A stretch of DNA of 64,000 bases from Burkholderia sp. H160. Its GTDB lineage: Bacteria; Pseudomonadota; Gammaproteobacteria; Burkholderiales; Burkholderiaceae. The notes below the pieces were generated by a model, which saw only the letters and a list, made by a program, of their open reading frames with translations, did not search any database and was not told the origin of the DNA. The position numbers were made by a program, and so were the translations under genes. The stretch is from NCBI GenBank assembly GCA_000173575.1, contig ABYL01000025.1, positions 1 to 64,000 on the forward strand, written 5' to 3'. Below are positions 28,611 through 37,001 of this stretch, piece after piece. Every line of letters begins with the position of its first letter. Position 1 is the stretch's first letter.

Positions 28611-29495
28611 ATGAACCTGCTCTACTGGCTCGATCCCTGGGAGTTTTCGCCGACCGTCGTGATCACGTTGCTGATCCCCGCGATCCTGTTCGTACGCGGC
28701 GCGCGCAAGGCGCGGCTGTCGTTCGCGCGGCGTCTGTCGTTCTGGTTCGGGCTGGTCGCGCTGTATGTCGTCCTGCATACGCGGCTCGATTATTTCTTCG
28801 AGCATGAGTTCTTCATGCATCGCTTGCAGCATCTGGTGCTGCATCATCTCGGGCCGTTCTTCATTGCGCTGTCGTATCCGGGCACGGCGTTGCGCGCGGG
28901 AATTCCGTTGCGCTGGCGACAACGCTTCGTGCGGCCAGCGCTGCAAACACCGCTCGTGCGCAAGGTGCTCGACGTGGTCATGCACCCGGTCGTCGCGGTC
29001 ACGCTATTCGTCGGGCTGATCTATTTCTGGCTGCTGTCGCCGATCCATTTCGTCGCGATGCTCGACTGGCGGCTCTATCGGGTCATGAACTGGAGCATGG
29101 CGATCGACGGCCTGCTGTTCTGGTGGCTCGTGCTCGACCCGCGTCCGGCGCCGCCCGCGCGTCTATCGCCGGGCAAGCGCGTGCTCGTCGTGATCGCGGC
29201 GATTCCGCCGCAGATCATCCTCGGCGCGTTCATCTTCTTTACGCCGCACGAGCTCTATCCGATCTATTCGATCTGCGGCCGCGCGTTCACGTGGCTGAGT
29301 CCGATGCGCGATCAGCAGATCGGCGGGCTCCTGCTATGGATTCCGGGGTCGATGATGAGCGTGATCGGCGCGCTGATCGCGCTGCGTCACTGGATGCGAC
29401 TGTCAGCGCGCGGACGCCTGCGCACCGAGCGGCGTCCGAAAGCGGCACGCGAGTTCGCCCATGCGACGTCGACGACGGCGAGCGGGCAGCGCTGA
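28611..29495 (+). CDS. Cytochrome c oxidase assembly factor, Caa3-type CtaG family
   Basis: A 294-aa polytopic membrane protein with about seven helices. The N-terminus MNLLYWLDPWEFSPTVVITL and the His-rich segment FMHRLQHLVLHHLGPFFIAL are typical of the Caa3_CtaG family, needed for caa3 oxidase assembly in Bacillus. This family is distinct from the Cox11-type CtaG. The last 30 residues are basic and Ala/Arg-rich. Last gene of the copper set. It converges on the acetyltransferase gene with an 11-base gap. Confidence 0.88.
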   Translation: MNLLYWLDPWEFSPTVVITLLIPAILFVRGARKARLSFARRLSFWFGLVALYVVLHTRLDYFFEHEFFMHRLQHLVLHHLGPFFIALSYPGTALRAGIPLRWRQRFVRPALQTPLVRKVLDVVMHPVVAVTLFVGLIYFWLLSPIHFVAMLDWRLYRVMNWSMAIDGLLFWWLVLDPRPAPPARLSPGKRVLVVIAAIPPQIILGAFIFFTPHELYPIYSICGRAFTWLSPMRDQQIGGLLLWIPGSMMSVIGALIALRHWMRLSARGRLRTERRPKAAREFAHATSTTASGQR

Positions 29496-29506
29496 CACGT
29501 CCGCGC

Positions 29507-30007
29507 TCAGACCGAGCGCATCCACACGTGCGGGATGCCGTCTTCGTCGTGGATCTCCGAGACCGGCTTGAAGCCGAACGCGCCGTAAAAGCCTTGCAGA
29601 TGCGCCTGCGCGTGCAGACGAATCGGCGTATCGGACCACTGGGCACGGATATGCGCGAGCGAGCGTTCGAGCATCGCATTGCCGAGACCGATGCCGCGAA
29701 ACGGCGCGGTCGTCAACACCCGGCCGATGCGCACGTCGGCATCCGCCGCATCGGGCAACAACACGCGCAGATAGCCGGCTAGCGGTGGCAATGCGGCAGC
29801 GTCGCGAGGGCCATACGCGAGCAGATGCCAGGCTTCGGCGTCGAGCCCATCGATATCGCCATACACGCAGTTCTGTTCGAGGACGAACACCGCGCTGCGT
29901 GCGGCCAGCATCTCATAGACCTCGACGCTCGTCAGGTCCACGAACGCCTTCCAGCGCCATTCGAGTTGGGCGAGCCGCGCGGCGGCGGCGTGCTGCATAT
30001 CAGTCAT
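29507..30007 (-). CDS. ElaA-like GNAT acetyltransferase
   Basis: A 166-aa GCN5-related N-acetyltransferase. The ElaA-type N-terminus WRWKAFVDLTSVEVYEMLAAR, the segment VFVLEQNCVYGDIDGLD and the acetyl-CoA loop RGIGLGNAMLERSLAHI are visible. It ends in the ElaA-style HVWM segment. Substrate unknown. The ATG at 30007 fits, and an internal ATG at residue 4 is possible. Confidence 0.9.
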   Translation of the reverse strand: MTDMQHAAAARLAQLEWRWKAFVDLTSVEVYEMLAARSAVFVLEQNCVYGDIDGLDAEAWHLLAYGPRDAAALPPLAGYLRVLLPDAADADVRIGRVLTTAPFRGIGLGNAMLERSLAHIRAQWSDTPIRLHAQAHLQGFYGAFGFKPVSEIHDEDGIPHVWMRSV

Positions 30008-30147
30008 CGGTAGCTTTCAGGGTCAATGCGCGTCAGCGCGGGCAACGATCCGCAATTATGCCGTGCATGTGCGCGGAACGGCACGTCGTGCGTCGCCTCG
30101 CTCGGCCGGCCGACTGGCCGTGTTCATTCGGGAAATCCGCGCACTGC

Positions 30148-30897
30148 TCAAAAAACCGCTTGCACGGGTCGCGCGAGACACTCGGTCAGATTGCCGGGGC
30201 CGCACAGATGCAGCGCGCCGACGAGCACCAGCGTGCGCTCGTGCGTGTCCAGCAATTCGTTCAGGCGCGCAGCCCACGCGCGGTTGCGCACGTCGAGTAT
30301 CCCGTGACGGATGCCGGGCAGATTGAACATCGGCGATTCGACAGCGATCTGCTGTATCGCATCCAGATCGCCTTCCAGCCACGCCGCGTGCATCCGTTCG
30401 AGTGTGCGCTGCGGCTCGCCGCGGTCGGCCATCAGCATGTCGAGCGCGGCGGCGATGGCTTCGAGCGGTATCGATTCGAGCGCGGCTGCCACGTCCTGCG
30501 CCGACTCGAGATAGCGATACGGCTTGGCCTGCGCGATCGCCGAGCGCAGCATGCGCGGCTCGACACCCTCGACCACCTGCTGCAGCAGAGTCGGCGCGAC
30601 GATCAGCGCGGCCCACGGACGCAGTGTTTCAAGCGGCGCGAGCAGGCAATCGGTTGGCCAGAGCGCCTGCAGTTGCATCCAGGCTTCGTCGCGCATGAGG
30701 GGCCGTAGTTGCGCGGCGTCGGGGGGCGTGTCGGCTTTGAGAAATGGCAGAATCGTTGCCGGATCGGACTCGAATACGAACGCGTCGGCCCAATCATAGG
30801 CCTCGGCGATCCACGGCGGCGTTCGACGGCTCGTCGCGGGGAACAGATGCATCGAGCCGAGCAGGCGCAAGTGGGTGTCGGTGAGCCGGAAATACAT
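30148..30897 (-). CDS. TraB/GumN family protein
   Basis: A 249-aa protein without signal peptide in this frame. The two family GX2H motifs are present: LLGSMHLFP near the N-terminus and VLVGALHLCGPGNL near the C-terminus. These are thought to form the metal-binding site of Tiki/TraB-type peptidases. Members are often exported. The lack of a leader suggests a cytoplasmic form or an N-terminal truncation relative to longer relatives. Biological role unknown. It is 140 bases upstream of the elaA-like gene on the same strand. Confidence 0.8.
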   Translation of the reverse strand: MYFRLTDTHLRLLGSMHLFPATSRRTPPWIAEAYDWADAFVFESDPATILPFLKADTPPDAAQLRPLMRDEAWMQLQALWPTDCLLAPLETLRPWAALIVAPTLLQQVVEGVEPRMLRSAIAQAKPYRYLESAQDVAAALESIPLEAIAAALDMLMADRGEPQRTLERMHAAWLEGDLDAIQQIAVESPMFNLPGIRHGILDVRNRAWAARLNELLDTHERTLVLVGALHLCGPGNLTECLARPVQAVF

Positions 30898-31107
30898 GCG
30901 GACTTGATGAATACGGGCGATGACAATGCTGCGATTCTATCGCCCGATGTGAATGCGGCGCGGCGCCGGCGTGCGATGCGCGTCTCATCTGTTTGCGCCA
31001 GACGCGCCATTAATCGGAATGCACCACTCACGCGCGAGTCAAAAATCCCGCGCGATAAATAGCGATGCCGCAATAATGCGCCGACATACTAGATTCTTAA
31101 ATGCCGA

Positions 31108-31842
31108 TTATTGGCCGCCCTTTTTAAACGACTCGAGTTCAGTCGTATAGCGCTCGTTTCTCACGCCATTGCTGCTGTAATACTCTTCCACCGATTTCAC
31201 CCAACGGCCGACTTCCGGCACATACCAGAACGCTTTATAAGTTCGCCCCGTCATCTGAACAGGACCGATTTTCTGCGCATGCGTGATCATCGCGGTATCG
31301 TCGTGCTCGACCTGCGTGGCTTGCGTGACGGTCTGCCGCGGCTCGAGCTGCGCGAGCCAGTCACCTTCGGATTCGATCTTGATCGCCTGGAATTTGCCGG
31401 CGGCCAGTTCGACGGTTTCCGTTCCGACCACCCGATACTGCGAGCTCCACTTCTGCGAAGCGAACATCCGATTGGGATGCTGCTCGGTGTAATCGACGTT
31501 CCAGGATTTGCCCGTCGACAACGGGAACGCGAACGGCCGGTTCACGACCGTATCCGTGCCGTTCACGCTGCGCTCGCGGCTCCAGTCCGCCCCGGAGATC
31601 AACTCGCGTGGCGCCTGGGTCGAGCCCGCGATCTTCGATTCGACGTAGATATGCGACGACGTCCTGCGCATCACCGTCACCTGCTCGTGCGTCTGGTTCC
31701 AGCCCGACGGTCCTTTTTCAACCGTCGACGTGTAGGTCCACGTATCGCCGGGCTGGACGTCGGGGGCCGGCGCCGATTGCGCGATCGCCGACAACGGCAA
31801 AGCTAGACTCAAGAGCATCGCGGCGGTTCTGATTTTCTTCAT
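31108..31842 (-). CDS. Unrecognised secreted protein
   Basis: A 244-aa protein with a clear Sec signal peptide MKKIRTAAMLLSLALPLSAIAQ and probable cleavage after AIA/Q. The mature part is polar, rich in Thr/Ser/Gln and predicted beta-strand, with no cysteine. I recognise no domain. General look (GDTWTYTSTV, YKAFWYVPEVGRWVKSVEE) recalls small periplasmic beta-barrel or lipocalin-like proteins. The ATG at 31842 begins the signal peptide. Divergent from the lipoprotein gene at 32031, in a less GC-rich stretch. Confidence 0.75.
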   Translation of the reverse strand: MKKIRTAAMLLSLALPLSAIAQSAPAPDVQPGDTWTYTSTVEKGPSGWNQTHEQVTVMRRTSSHIYVESKIAGSTQAPRELISGADWSRERSVNGTDTVVNRPFAFPLSTGKSWNVDYTEQHPNRMFASQKWSSQYRVVGTETVELAAGKFQAIKIESEGDWLAQLEPRQTVTQATQVEHDDTAMITHAQKIGPVQMTGRTYKAFWYVPEVGRWVKSVEEYYSSNGVRNERYTTELESFKKGGQ

Positions 31843-32030
31843 AGTTCGAATATAGGTCTCTACGCAATAAATAAGTGGCCCCGGCAATCCGGCAAATCCT
31901 CGAAACGAACTTTGAAAAGCACAAAGCCAGTGAGCACATTTACATGAATGTGGCTAGAATGGCGCCGCCACACGCTAAATTGACGGCACCAATAATCACG
32001 ATACAACTCGGAAAGAAAACAAAAATACAA

Positions 32031-33086
32031 ATGAAAGACTACAAAAAGCGAATGGTACTGCGGCCAGCCATTCTGGCGGCATCGAGCGCGTTGGTATTGT
32101 CCGCATGCGGCGGAGGTTCGTCCAGCGATTCGGGATCGACGACCAGCACCTCGAGTCTGAGCGATGCGCAGAAGAACTTTGAGAGCTTTGCGCTCACGTC
32201 AAATGGTGGACTGCATTATGTGGATGGCAGCCTCTCGTTCAGCACGAATTCGGCGGGTGCGCTGTCGGTCGGATCGAACAGCACGTTCTTCACCATCGAC
32301 TCCAGCGTCGCTCAGAGCCCCTCCGCGGGCACTCAGTCGCAGATTTCCGGGGCTACTTCGCTCTCATCGGCGCTCAAGATCCCAACGTTGACCAATGGAC
32401 GCCAGGTCGTCAATGGCGCCGTGTATGTCGGCGCGTATCCAGAGCTAGCGCGGTTCAGCTACGTGGGACCCAACGTGCAGGCAGACTATCTGGCGACGGA
32501 CGGCAGTACCGTGATCCGCACCTTGCTCGGCACCAGTTACACCGTCGTTTCGCTGAGCGGCCTGATTTCCGCGTCTCCGTCGGAACTCTTAACGAATAGC
32601 GCCTTGGGCCTGCTCACGAATACGATCAACGGGCAATCGCTGTACAGCGCCCAGGCAAACTGGCAAGCAGGTGCGGCTTACATCAAGGTGGTACGGCAAA
32701 CGGTCGGAGACGAGTTGTTTACCTACGACTGCGTCTCACCAGCCACGACAGGCGCTAGTCCGACGCCCTGCTCGACAACGATATCGACGCTGGAAAGTTT
32801 CTTCCCCTACGCGAGCACCACGGACGGCAAGAGCTACAAGCTCTCCGATGGCCAGATCGTGACGTTGCAGGGCGTTCGCGCATGGGTGGCCAATAGCGTG
32901 CTCGGTGGTAGCACGACCGACTATCGCATGTACTACCAGTACAACGGCGGCATCTACGCGGGTTACATGGTCAGGAGCGGCACGACAATACAGATTCGGC
33001 CGCTCGGCGGCGGTACGCCGCAAGCGAACTACTACTTCCTGAACAACGCTGCCGTGCAGTCGATCAAATCCGCGCTCAACTTCTGA
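32031..33086 (+). CDS. Unrecognised Ser/Thr/Asn-rich lipoprotein
   Basis: A 351-aa predicted lipoprotein. After a basic N-terminus and a hydrophobic stretch a lipobox LSAC is followed by a GGGSSSDSG linker, as in many surface-exposed or outer-membrane lipoproteins. The mature part is rich in Ser, Thr, Gly, Asn and Tyr, with only two cysteines (YDCVSP and TPCST), which could form one disulfide. No domain recognised. Start ATG 32031 (MKDYKKRM) or 32052. The longer frame overlaps the divergent gene. The terminator at 33188 ends the unit. Confidence 0.72.
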   Translation: MKDYKKRMVLRPAILAASSALVLSACGGGSSSDSGSTTSTSSLSDAQKNFESFALTSNGGLHYVDGSLSFSTNSAGALSVGSNSTFFTIDSSVAQSPSAGTQSQISGATSLSSALKIPTLTNGRQVVNGAVYVGAYPELARFSYVGPNVQADYLATDGSTVIRTLLGTSYTVVSLSGLISASPSELLTNSALGLLTNTINGQSLYSAQANWQAGAAYIKVVRQTVGDELFTYDCVSPATTGASPTPCSTTISTLESFFPYASTTDGKSYKLSDGQIVTLQGVRAWVANSVLGGSTTDYRMYYQYNGGIYAGYMVRSGTTIQIRPLGGGTPQANYYFLNNAAVQSIKSALNF

Positions 33087-33187
33087 TTCGTTTGGAAGCC
33101 CGTCTGCAACACTCGCGATCGGATCGACCGGTCCGATCGCATTGATGACGATGTTCAACGAAGGCTTGCCAAAAGAGGAACAGAAAA

Positions 33188-33221
33188 TACAAAAGCCCCG
33201 ACAAGTCAGGGCTTTTGTATT
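33188..33221. terminator. Bidirectional terminator
   Basis: A stem of about 12 bp with one mismatch (33190-33201 with 33206-33217) has A-rich and T-rich flanks. It can end the plus-strand lipoprotein transcript and, on the minus strand, the tRNA-Cys transcript that ends 12 bases upstream of it. Confidence 0.75.
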
Positions 33222-33232
33222 ACATCTAAGAC

Positions 33233-33306
33233 TGGAGGCGCGAGCCGGAGTCGAACCGGCCTAAACGGCTTTGCAGGCCGCTGCATAACCGCTTTGCTAT
33301 CGCGCC
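33233..33306 (-). tRNA. tRNA-Cys (anticodon GCA)
   Basis: A 74-nt cloverleaf with encoded CCA. The acceptor GGCGCGA pairs with TCGCGCC. The anticodon stem-loop CGGCC-TGCAAA-GCCG gives GCA. The T-loop GGTTCGACTCC is canonical. It is separated from the upstream tRNA-Gly by an intrinsic terminator. Confidence 0.96.
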
Positions 33307-33403
33307 GCAAGCGGACTGGAACCTAGACACGAGTTCGCAGATTTATCTGGTGGTCACCAGAAGAACCGAAGCTCTGGAAGTTCAGAACGACCGGCCTTCC
33401 AAA

Positions 33404-33425
33404 CAAAAAGGGAAGCGTTGCTTCC
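33404..33425 (-). terminator. Terminator between tRNA-Gly and tRNA-Cys
   Basis: A 7-bp perfect stem (33409-33415 with 33419-33425) with a three-base loop is followed on the minus strand by TTTTTG. It lies 10 bases after the 3' end of the second tRNA-Gly. Confidence 0.75.
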
Positions 33426-33434
33426 CCTGATGTA

Positions 33435-33510
33435 TGGAGCGGGAGACGAGGCTCGAACTCGCGACCTCAACCTTGGCAAGGTTGCGCTCTACCAACTGAG
33501 CTACTCCCGC
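33435..33510 (-). tRNA. tRNA-Gly (anticodon GCC), copy 2
   Basis: A 76-nt cloverleaf with encoded CCA and anticodon loop TTGCCAA. Acceptor stem GCGGGAG pairs with CTCCCGC. It differs from the copy at 33574-33649 only at the last acceptor pair. Confidence 0.97.
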
Positions 33511-33573
33511 ATTGAACTGCTTCACACCGCGCTGCGTTTTTTACTTCGCCAAACAACGCGATGCTTCGAAAAC

Positions 33574-33649
33574 TGGAGCGGGAAACGAGGCTCGAACTCG
33601 CGACCTCAACCTTGGCAAGGTTGCGCTCTACCAACTGAGCTATTCCCGC
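33574..33649 (-). tRNA. tRNA-Gly (anticodon GCC), copy 1
   Basis: A 76-nt cloverleaf with encoded CCA and anticodon GCC. Acceptor stem GCGGGAA pairs with TTCCCGC, a compensatory A-T in place of the G-C pair of the other copy. First gene after a near-consensus promoter. Confidence 0.97.
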
Positions 33650-33721
33650 GTCGTACTGCATTCACTGCAACTGCTTTACTGCGTTTCCGGTGTTTCGCGT
33701 TGCGTGCATCGGAGAAACGAG

Positions 33722-33750
33722 ATTATGGAGAAACGACCGAAACGTGTCAA
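33722..33750 (-). promoter_or_regulatory. Strong sigma-70 promoter for the tRNA-Gly pair
   Basis: On the minus strand a perfect TTGACA (33750-33745), a 17-base spacer and CATAAT (33727-33722) lie 72 bases before the first tRNA-Gly. This is the best promoter match in the window. Confidence 0.8.
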
Positions 33751-33848
33751 CCCCTTTTGCCCATCTGTTTTAAAGAAAATATTTCGCTCGTAGATGCGCG
33801 GGGTTCGAACACACTTTTGCGCCCCCACCCGGCCCTTCTTTCACGCCG

Positions 33849-34442
33849 TCACGCGACGCCACCACGCTCGCGAATCTGCGGCCACGCGAGCTTCATGTAG
33901 TACAGCATCGACCAGATCGTCAGGAACGCGGCGAGATAGATCAGCCACAGGCCCCACACGCGCGTGTCGACCGTCACGCCGGCGCCGAGCGACAGCGGGC
34001 CGTAGAACAGCAGCATCGGAATCGCGACCATCTGGCAGGCGGTCTTGAACTTGCCAAGCGAGTTCACGGCGACGCTCTTCGACGCGCCGATTTGCGCCAT
34101 CCATTCGCGCAGCGCCGAGATCGCGATTTCGCGGCCAACGATCACGAGCGCGATCGCCGAATCGATCCGCGTGAGTTGCACCAGCACCAGCAGCGCCGCG
34201 GTCACCATCAGCTTGTCGGCGACCGGATCGAGAAACGCGCCGAATGCCGAGGTCTGATTCCATTTGCGGGCCAGAAAGCCGTCGAACCAGTCGGTAAGCG
34301 CCGCCAGGATGAAGATCGTCGCGGCCGCGAGATTGCGATGCGCGAGGCTCATCATCATGTCGGGCAAATAGAACACACCGACGACGAGCGGAATCAGCAC
34401 GATCCGCAGCCAGGTCAGGAATATCGGGAAATTAAACGGCAT
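33849..34442 (-). CDS. pgsA: CDP-diacylglycerol-glycerol-3-phosphate 3-phosphatidyltransferase
   Basis: Makes phosphatidylglycerol phosphate from CDP-diacylglycerol and glycerol-3-phosphate in the inner membrane. The CDP-alcohol phosphatidyltransferase motif DG-x2-AR-x8-G-x3-D-x3-D is met by DWFDGFLARKW followed by GAFLDPVADKL. The 197-aa protein starts MPFNFPIFLTWLRIVLIP with multiple helices. The frame is open to 34682, but the family N-terminus fixes 34442. It lies downstream of uvrC and upstream of tRNA-Gly genes, as in E. coli (uvrC-pgsA-glyW-cysT). Confidence 0.97.
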   Translation of the reverse strand: MPFNFPIFLTWLRIVLIPLVVGVFYLPDMMMSLAHRNLAAATIFILAALTDWFDGFLARKWNQTSAFGAFLDPVADKLMVTAALLVLVQLTRIDSAIALVIVGREIAISALREWMAQIGASKSVAVNSLGKFKTACQMVAIPMLLFYGPLSLGAGVTVDTRVWGLWLIYLAAFLTIWSMLYYMKLAWPQIRERGGVA

Positions 34443-34578
34443 GGGGCAGGCGCAGCGTCTGACGAGTGAGTTGCAATTGTGCCGTGTCACAAGGCCTGCC
34501 ACAAGCAAGCGGGCATGGCCGTCCAGGGGCGGCACGCGCGCCGCGCGCTGCGCGCGGCTCAGCGACTCGACCGAAAAT

Positions 34579-36774
34579 TCAATGCAATTGCCGGTAGATC
34601 TGCTCGGCGAGCGCCTGCGAAATACCTTCGACGCTCGCAAGATCCTCGACGCTCGCAGCCACCACGCCGCGCAAGCCGCCAAAACGCGCGAGCAGGCGCT
34701 GACGCCGCTTCGCCCCCACGCCTTCGAGTTCTTCGAGCCGCGAGGTCTGGCGCGTCTTGCCGCGTTTGGCGCGCATGCCGGTGATCGCGAAGCGGTGCGC
34801 TTCGTCGCGGATCTGCGCGACCAGCATCAGCGCGGCGCTTTCCTTGCCGAGTTCGAGCGGCGTGCGGCCGTCCGCGAAAATCAGCGTCTCGAGACCGACC
34901 TTGCGCCCTTCGCCCTTCGCGACGCCGACCAGCATGCCCGTATCGAGCCCCAGCTCCGTGAACACCTGGCGCGCGATTTCCACCTGCCCCTTGCCGCCGT
35001 CGATCAGCACGATGGTCGGCAGCACGCCGCCGGCCGCGGCCGGCTCGGCGGCATCGGCGGCAAGCGACGGGTCGGCGGCCGCGTCGCTTTGCGACGCGGC
35101 GGCTTCGTCGCTCGCATTCGCGGCAGCCTGCGCGACCATCTTCTCGTAGCGGCGCGTCAGCACCTGGCGCATCGCCGCGTAGTCGTCGCCGGGCGTGATG
35201 CCGGTGATGTTGTAGCGGCGATACTCGGACGACTGCATCTTGTGGTGGTGATAGACGACGCACGACGCCTGCGTCGCCTCGCCCATCGTGTGACTGATGT
35301 CGAAGCATTCGACGCGCAGATGCGCGAGGTCGTCGCACTCCATGCCGAGCGTGTCGGTCAGCGCGCGCGTGCGCGCCTGCTGCGAGCCCTGCTCCGACAG
35401 CAGCCGCGCGAGTGCGAGCCGCGCGTTCTGCTCGGCCATCGTGAGCCAGGCGCGTCGCTGCCCTTGCGGCTGACGCAGCACGGTGACTTTGTGGCCCGCC
35501 TGCTCGGTCAACACGTCGACGAGCTCGCGCGCCGGCGCATGGCTAACCACCAGCACCGGCGGCACGCGATTGCCGAGGTAATGCTGTGCGATGAACGCTT
35601 CGAGCACTTCGGCTTCGACGCCGCCGGTCGCGCGGCCTTTGCGTCGCCGGCTAGCGGAAGTGGGTTCGCTGGCTTCTTCGTTCGTCTCGTCCGCGATCGC
35701 CTCGATCGCTTCTTCGTCGCCACCGTCGGCGTCGTCGTCTTCCGATGGCATGTCCTGCGCGATCGCGAGCGCATCGGCCGTGGCGCCCGCCGCTTCGGCT
35801 GACGGCGCGGCCGCTCCCGCATCCGCCGAGGCGTCGTCCTGCCCGGCTTCGTCTTCCAGCCCGCCCTCCTCCGCGGTCAACGCGCTCTCCACGTGCGTGG
35901 GAAAGTACGCCTTGTCGCCAAGGTGCCGCCCGCCGCGTACCATCGCGAGATTCACGCACACGCGGCCGCCCAGCGCGACCACCGCGAGAATGTCGACGTC
36001 GCTATCGCTGCCGACTTCGATCGCCTGCTGATGCAGCACCGTCGACAGCGAACTCATCTGGTTGCGCACCGCCGCGGCCTGCTCGAACTTCAGCTCGCTC
36101 GCGAACGCATGCATCTTCTGCTCGAGCTCCTTCATCACCTCGCCCTGGCGGCCGAGCAGAAAGCGCGACGCGTTGGCGACGTCGCGCGCGTAATCCTCTT
36201 CGCTGATGTTCGCGACGCACGGCGCCGTGCAGCGGCCGATCTGATGCAGCAGACACGGCCGCGTGCGGTTGTTGAACACCGAATCTTCGCAGGTGCGCAA
36301 CTGGAACACGCGCTGCAGGATCTGGATGCTCTCGCGCACCGCCCACGCGCTCGGGAACGGACCAAAGTACTGGTTCTTGCGATCGACCGAGCCGCGGTAG
36401 TAAGCCATGCGTGGGAATTTGTGGCCGGTCAGCTTCAGATACGGATACGACTTGTCGTCGCGAAACAGGATGTTGTAACGCGGCGTGAGCGCCTTGATCA
36501 GATTGTTTTCGAGCAGCAGCGCTTCGGCCTCGGAACGCGTGACCGTGGTCTCGATGCGCGCGATGCGCGTAACCATCATCGCGATGCGCGGCGACAGCTG
36601 CGTCTTCGTGAAGTAGCTCGATACGCGCTTCTTCAGGTCGCGCGCCTTGCCCACATAGAGCACCGTGCCGCTCGTGTCGTAATAGCGGTAGACACCGGGC
36701 AGATGCGGCAGTTGGGCGAGCACTTTTTTCGGCTCGAAAGCGTCGGGAGTGTCGGTTGCTTCGGGTTCGGTCAT
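34579..36774 (-). CDS. uvrC: UvrABC excinuclease subunit C, with two acidic/Ala-rich inserts
   Basis: Makes both incisions in nucleotide excision repair. The GIY-YIG domain (about 22-100) has [20 protein letters not shown]. The Cys-containing segment [15 protein letters not shown] follows at 172-186, then the UVR domain at about 214-248. The RNase H-like endonuclease domain is split around 400-620 and includes [12 protein letters not shown] and [11 protein letters not shown]. Two HhH motifs end the protein. At 731 aa it is over 100 residues longer than E. coli UvrC (610), owing to low-complexity inserts at about 298-388 and 549-584. The ATG at 36774 matches family N-termini ([15 protein letters not shown]). 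Confidence 0.97.
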   Translation of the reverse strand: MTEPEATDTPDAFEPKKVLAQLPHLPGVYRYYDTSGTVLYVGKARDLKKRVSSYFTKTQLSPRIAMMVTRIARIETTVTRSEAEALLLENNLIKALTPRYNILFRDDKSYPYLKLTGHKFPRMAYYRGSVDRKNQYFGPFPSAWAVRESIQILQRVFQLRTCEDSVFNNRTRPCLLHQIGRCTAPCVANISEEDYARDVANASRFLLGRQGEVMKELEQKMHAFASELKFEQAAAVRNQMSSLSTVLHQQAIEVGSDSDVDILAVVALGGRVCVNLAMVRGGRHLGDKAYFPTHVESALTAEEGGLEDEAGQDDASADAGAAAPSAEAAGATADALAIAQDMPSEDDDADGGDEEAIEAIADETNEEASEPTSASRRRKGRATGGVEAEVLEAFIAQHYLGNRVPPVLVVSHAPARELVDVLTEQAGHKVTVLRQPQGQRRAWLTMAEQNARLALARLLSEQGSQQARTRALTDTLGMECDDLAHLRVECFDISHTMGEATQASCVVYHHHKMQSSEYRRYNITGITPGDDYAAMRQVLTRRYEKMVAQAAANASDEAAASQSDAAADPSLAADAAEPAAAGGVLPTIVLIDGGKGQVEIARQVFTELGLDTGMLVGVAKGEGRKVGLETLIFADGRTPLELGKESAALMLVAQIRDEAHRFAITGMRAKRGKTRQTSRLEELEGVGAKRRQRLLARFGGLRGVVAASVEDLASVEGISQALAEQIYRQLH

Positions 36775-37001
36775 GCGGGGTCGATTGGCTGGGACGGTCT
36801 CGCGCTGCCTCGCTGTTTGTTCCGCCGGGTGCGCGGCATCGTGCACCGAAGGCCGTGTCGCGCGTCGCGCCATGCGGCCCGCGTGTCGGACAGAGGGCGC
36901 GCGCGATCGTGAGCGAGGCTTTAGAATCGCCAGTTTAGAACATTCCGCGTTCGTACGAACCCGCTCCGCGTAGCCGGAGTCACCGAGCCATCCGAGCCGC
37001 C

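Noticed and set aside
30900-33650. Integrated element at the tRNA cluster
   Set aside because: There is no integrase, no duplicated tRNA 3' end and no mobility gene. Lower GC alone does not prove an island.
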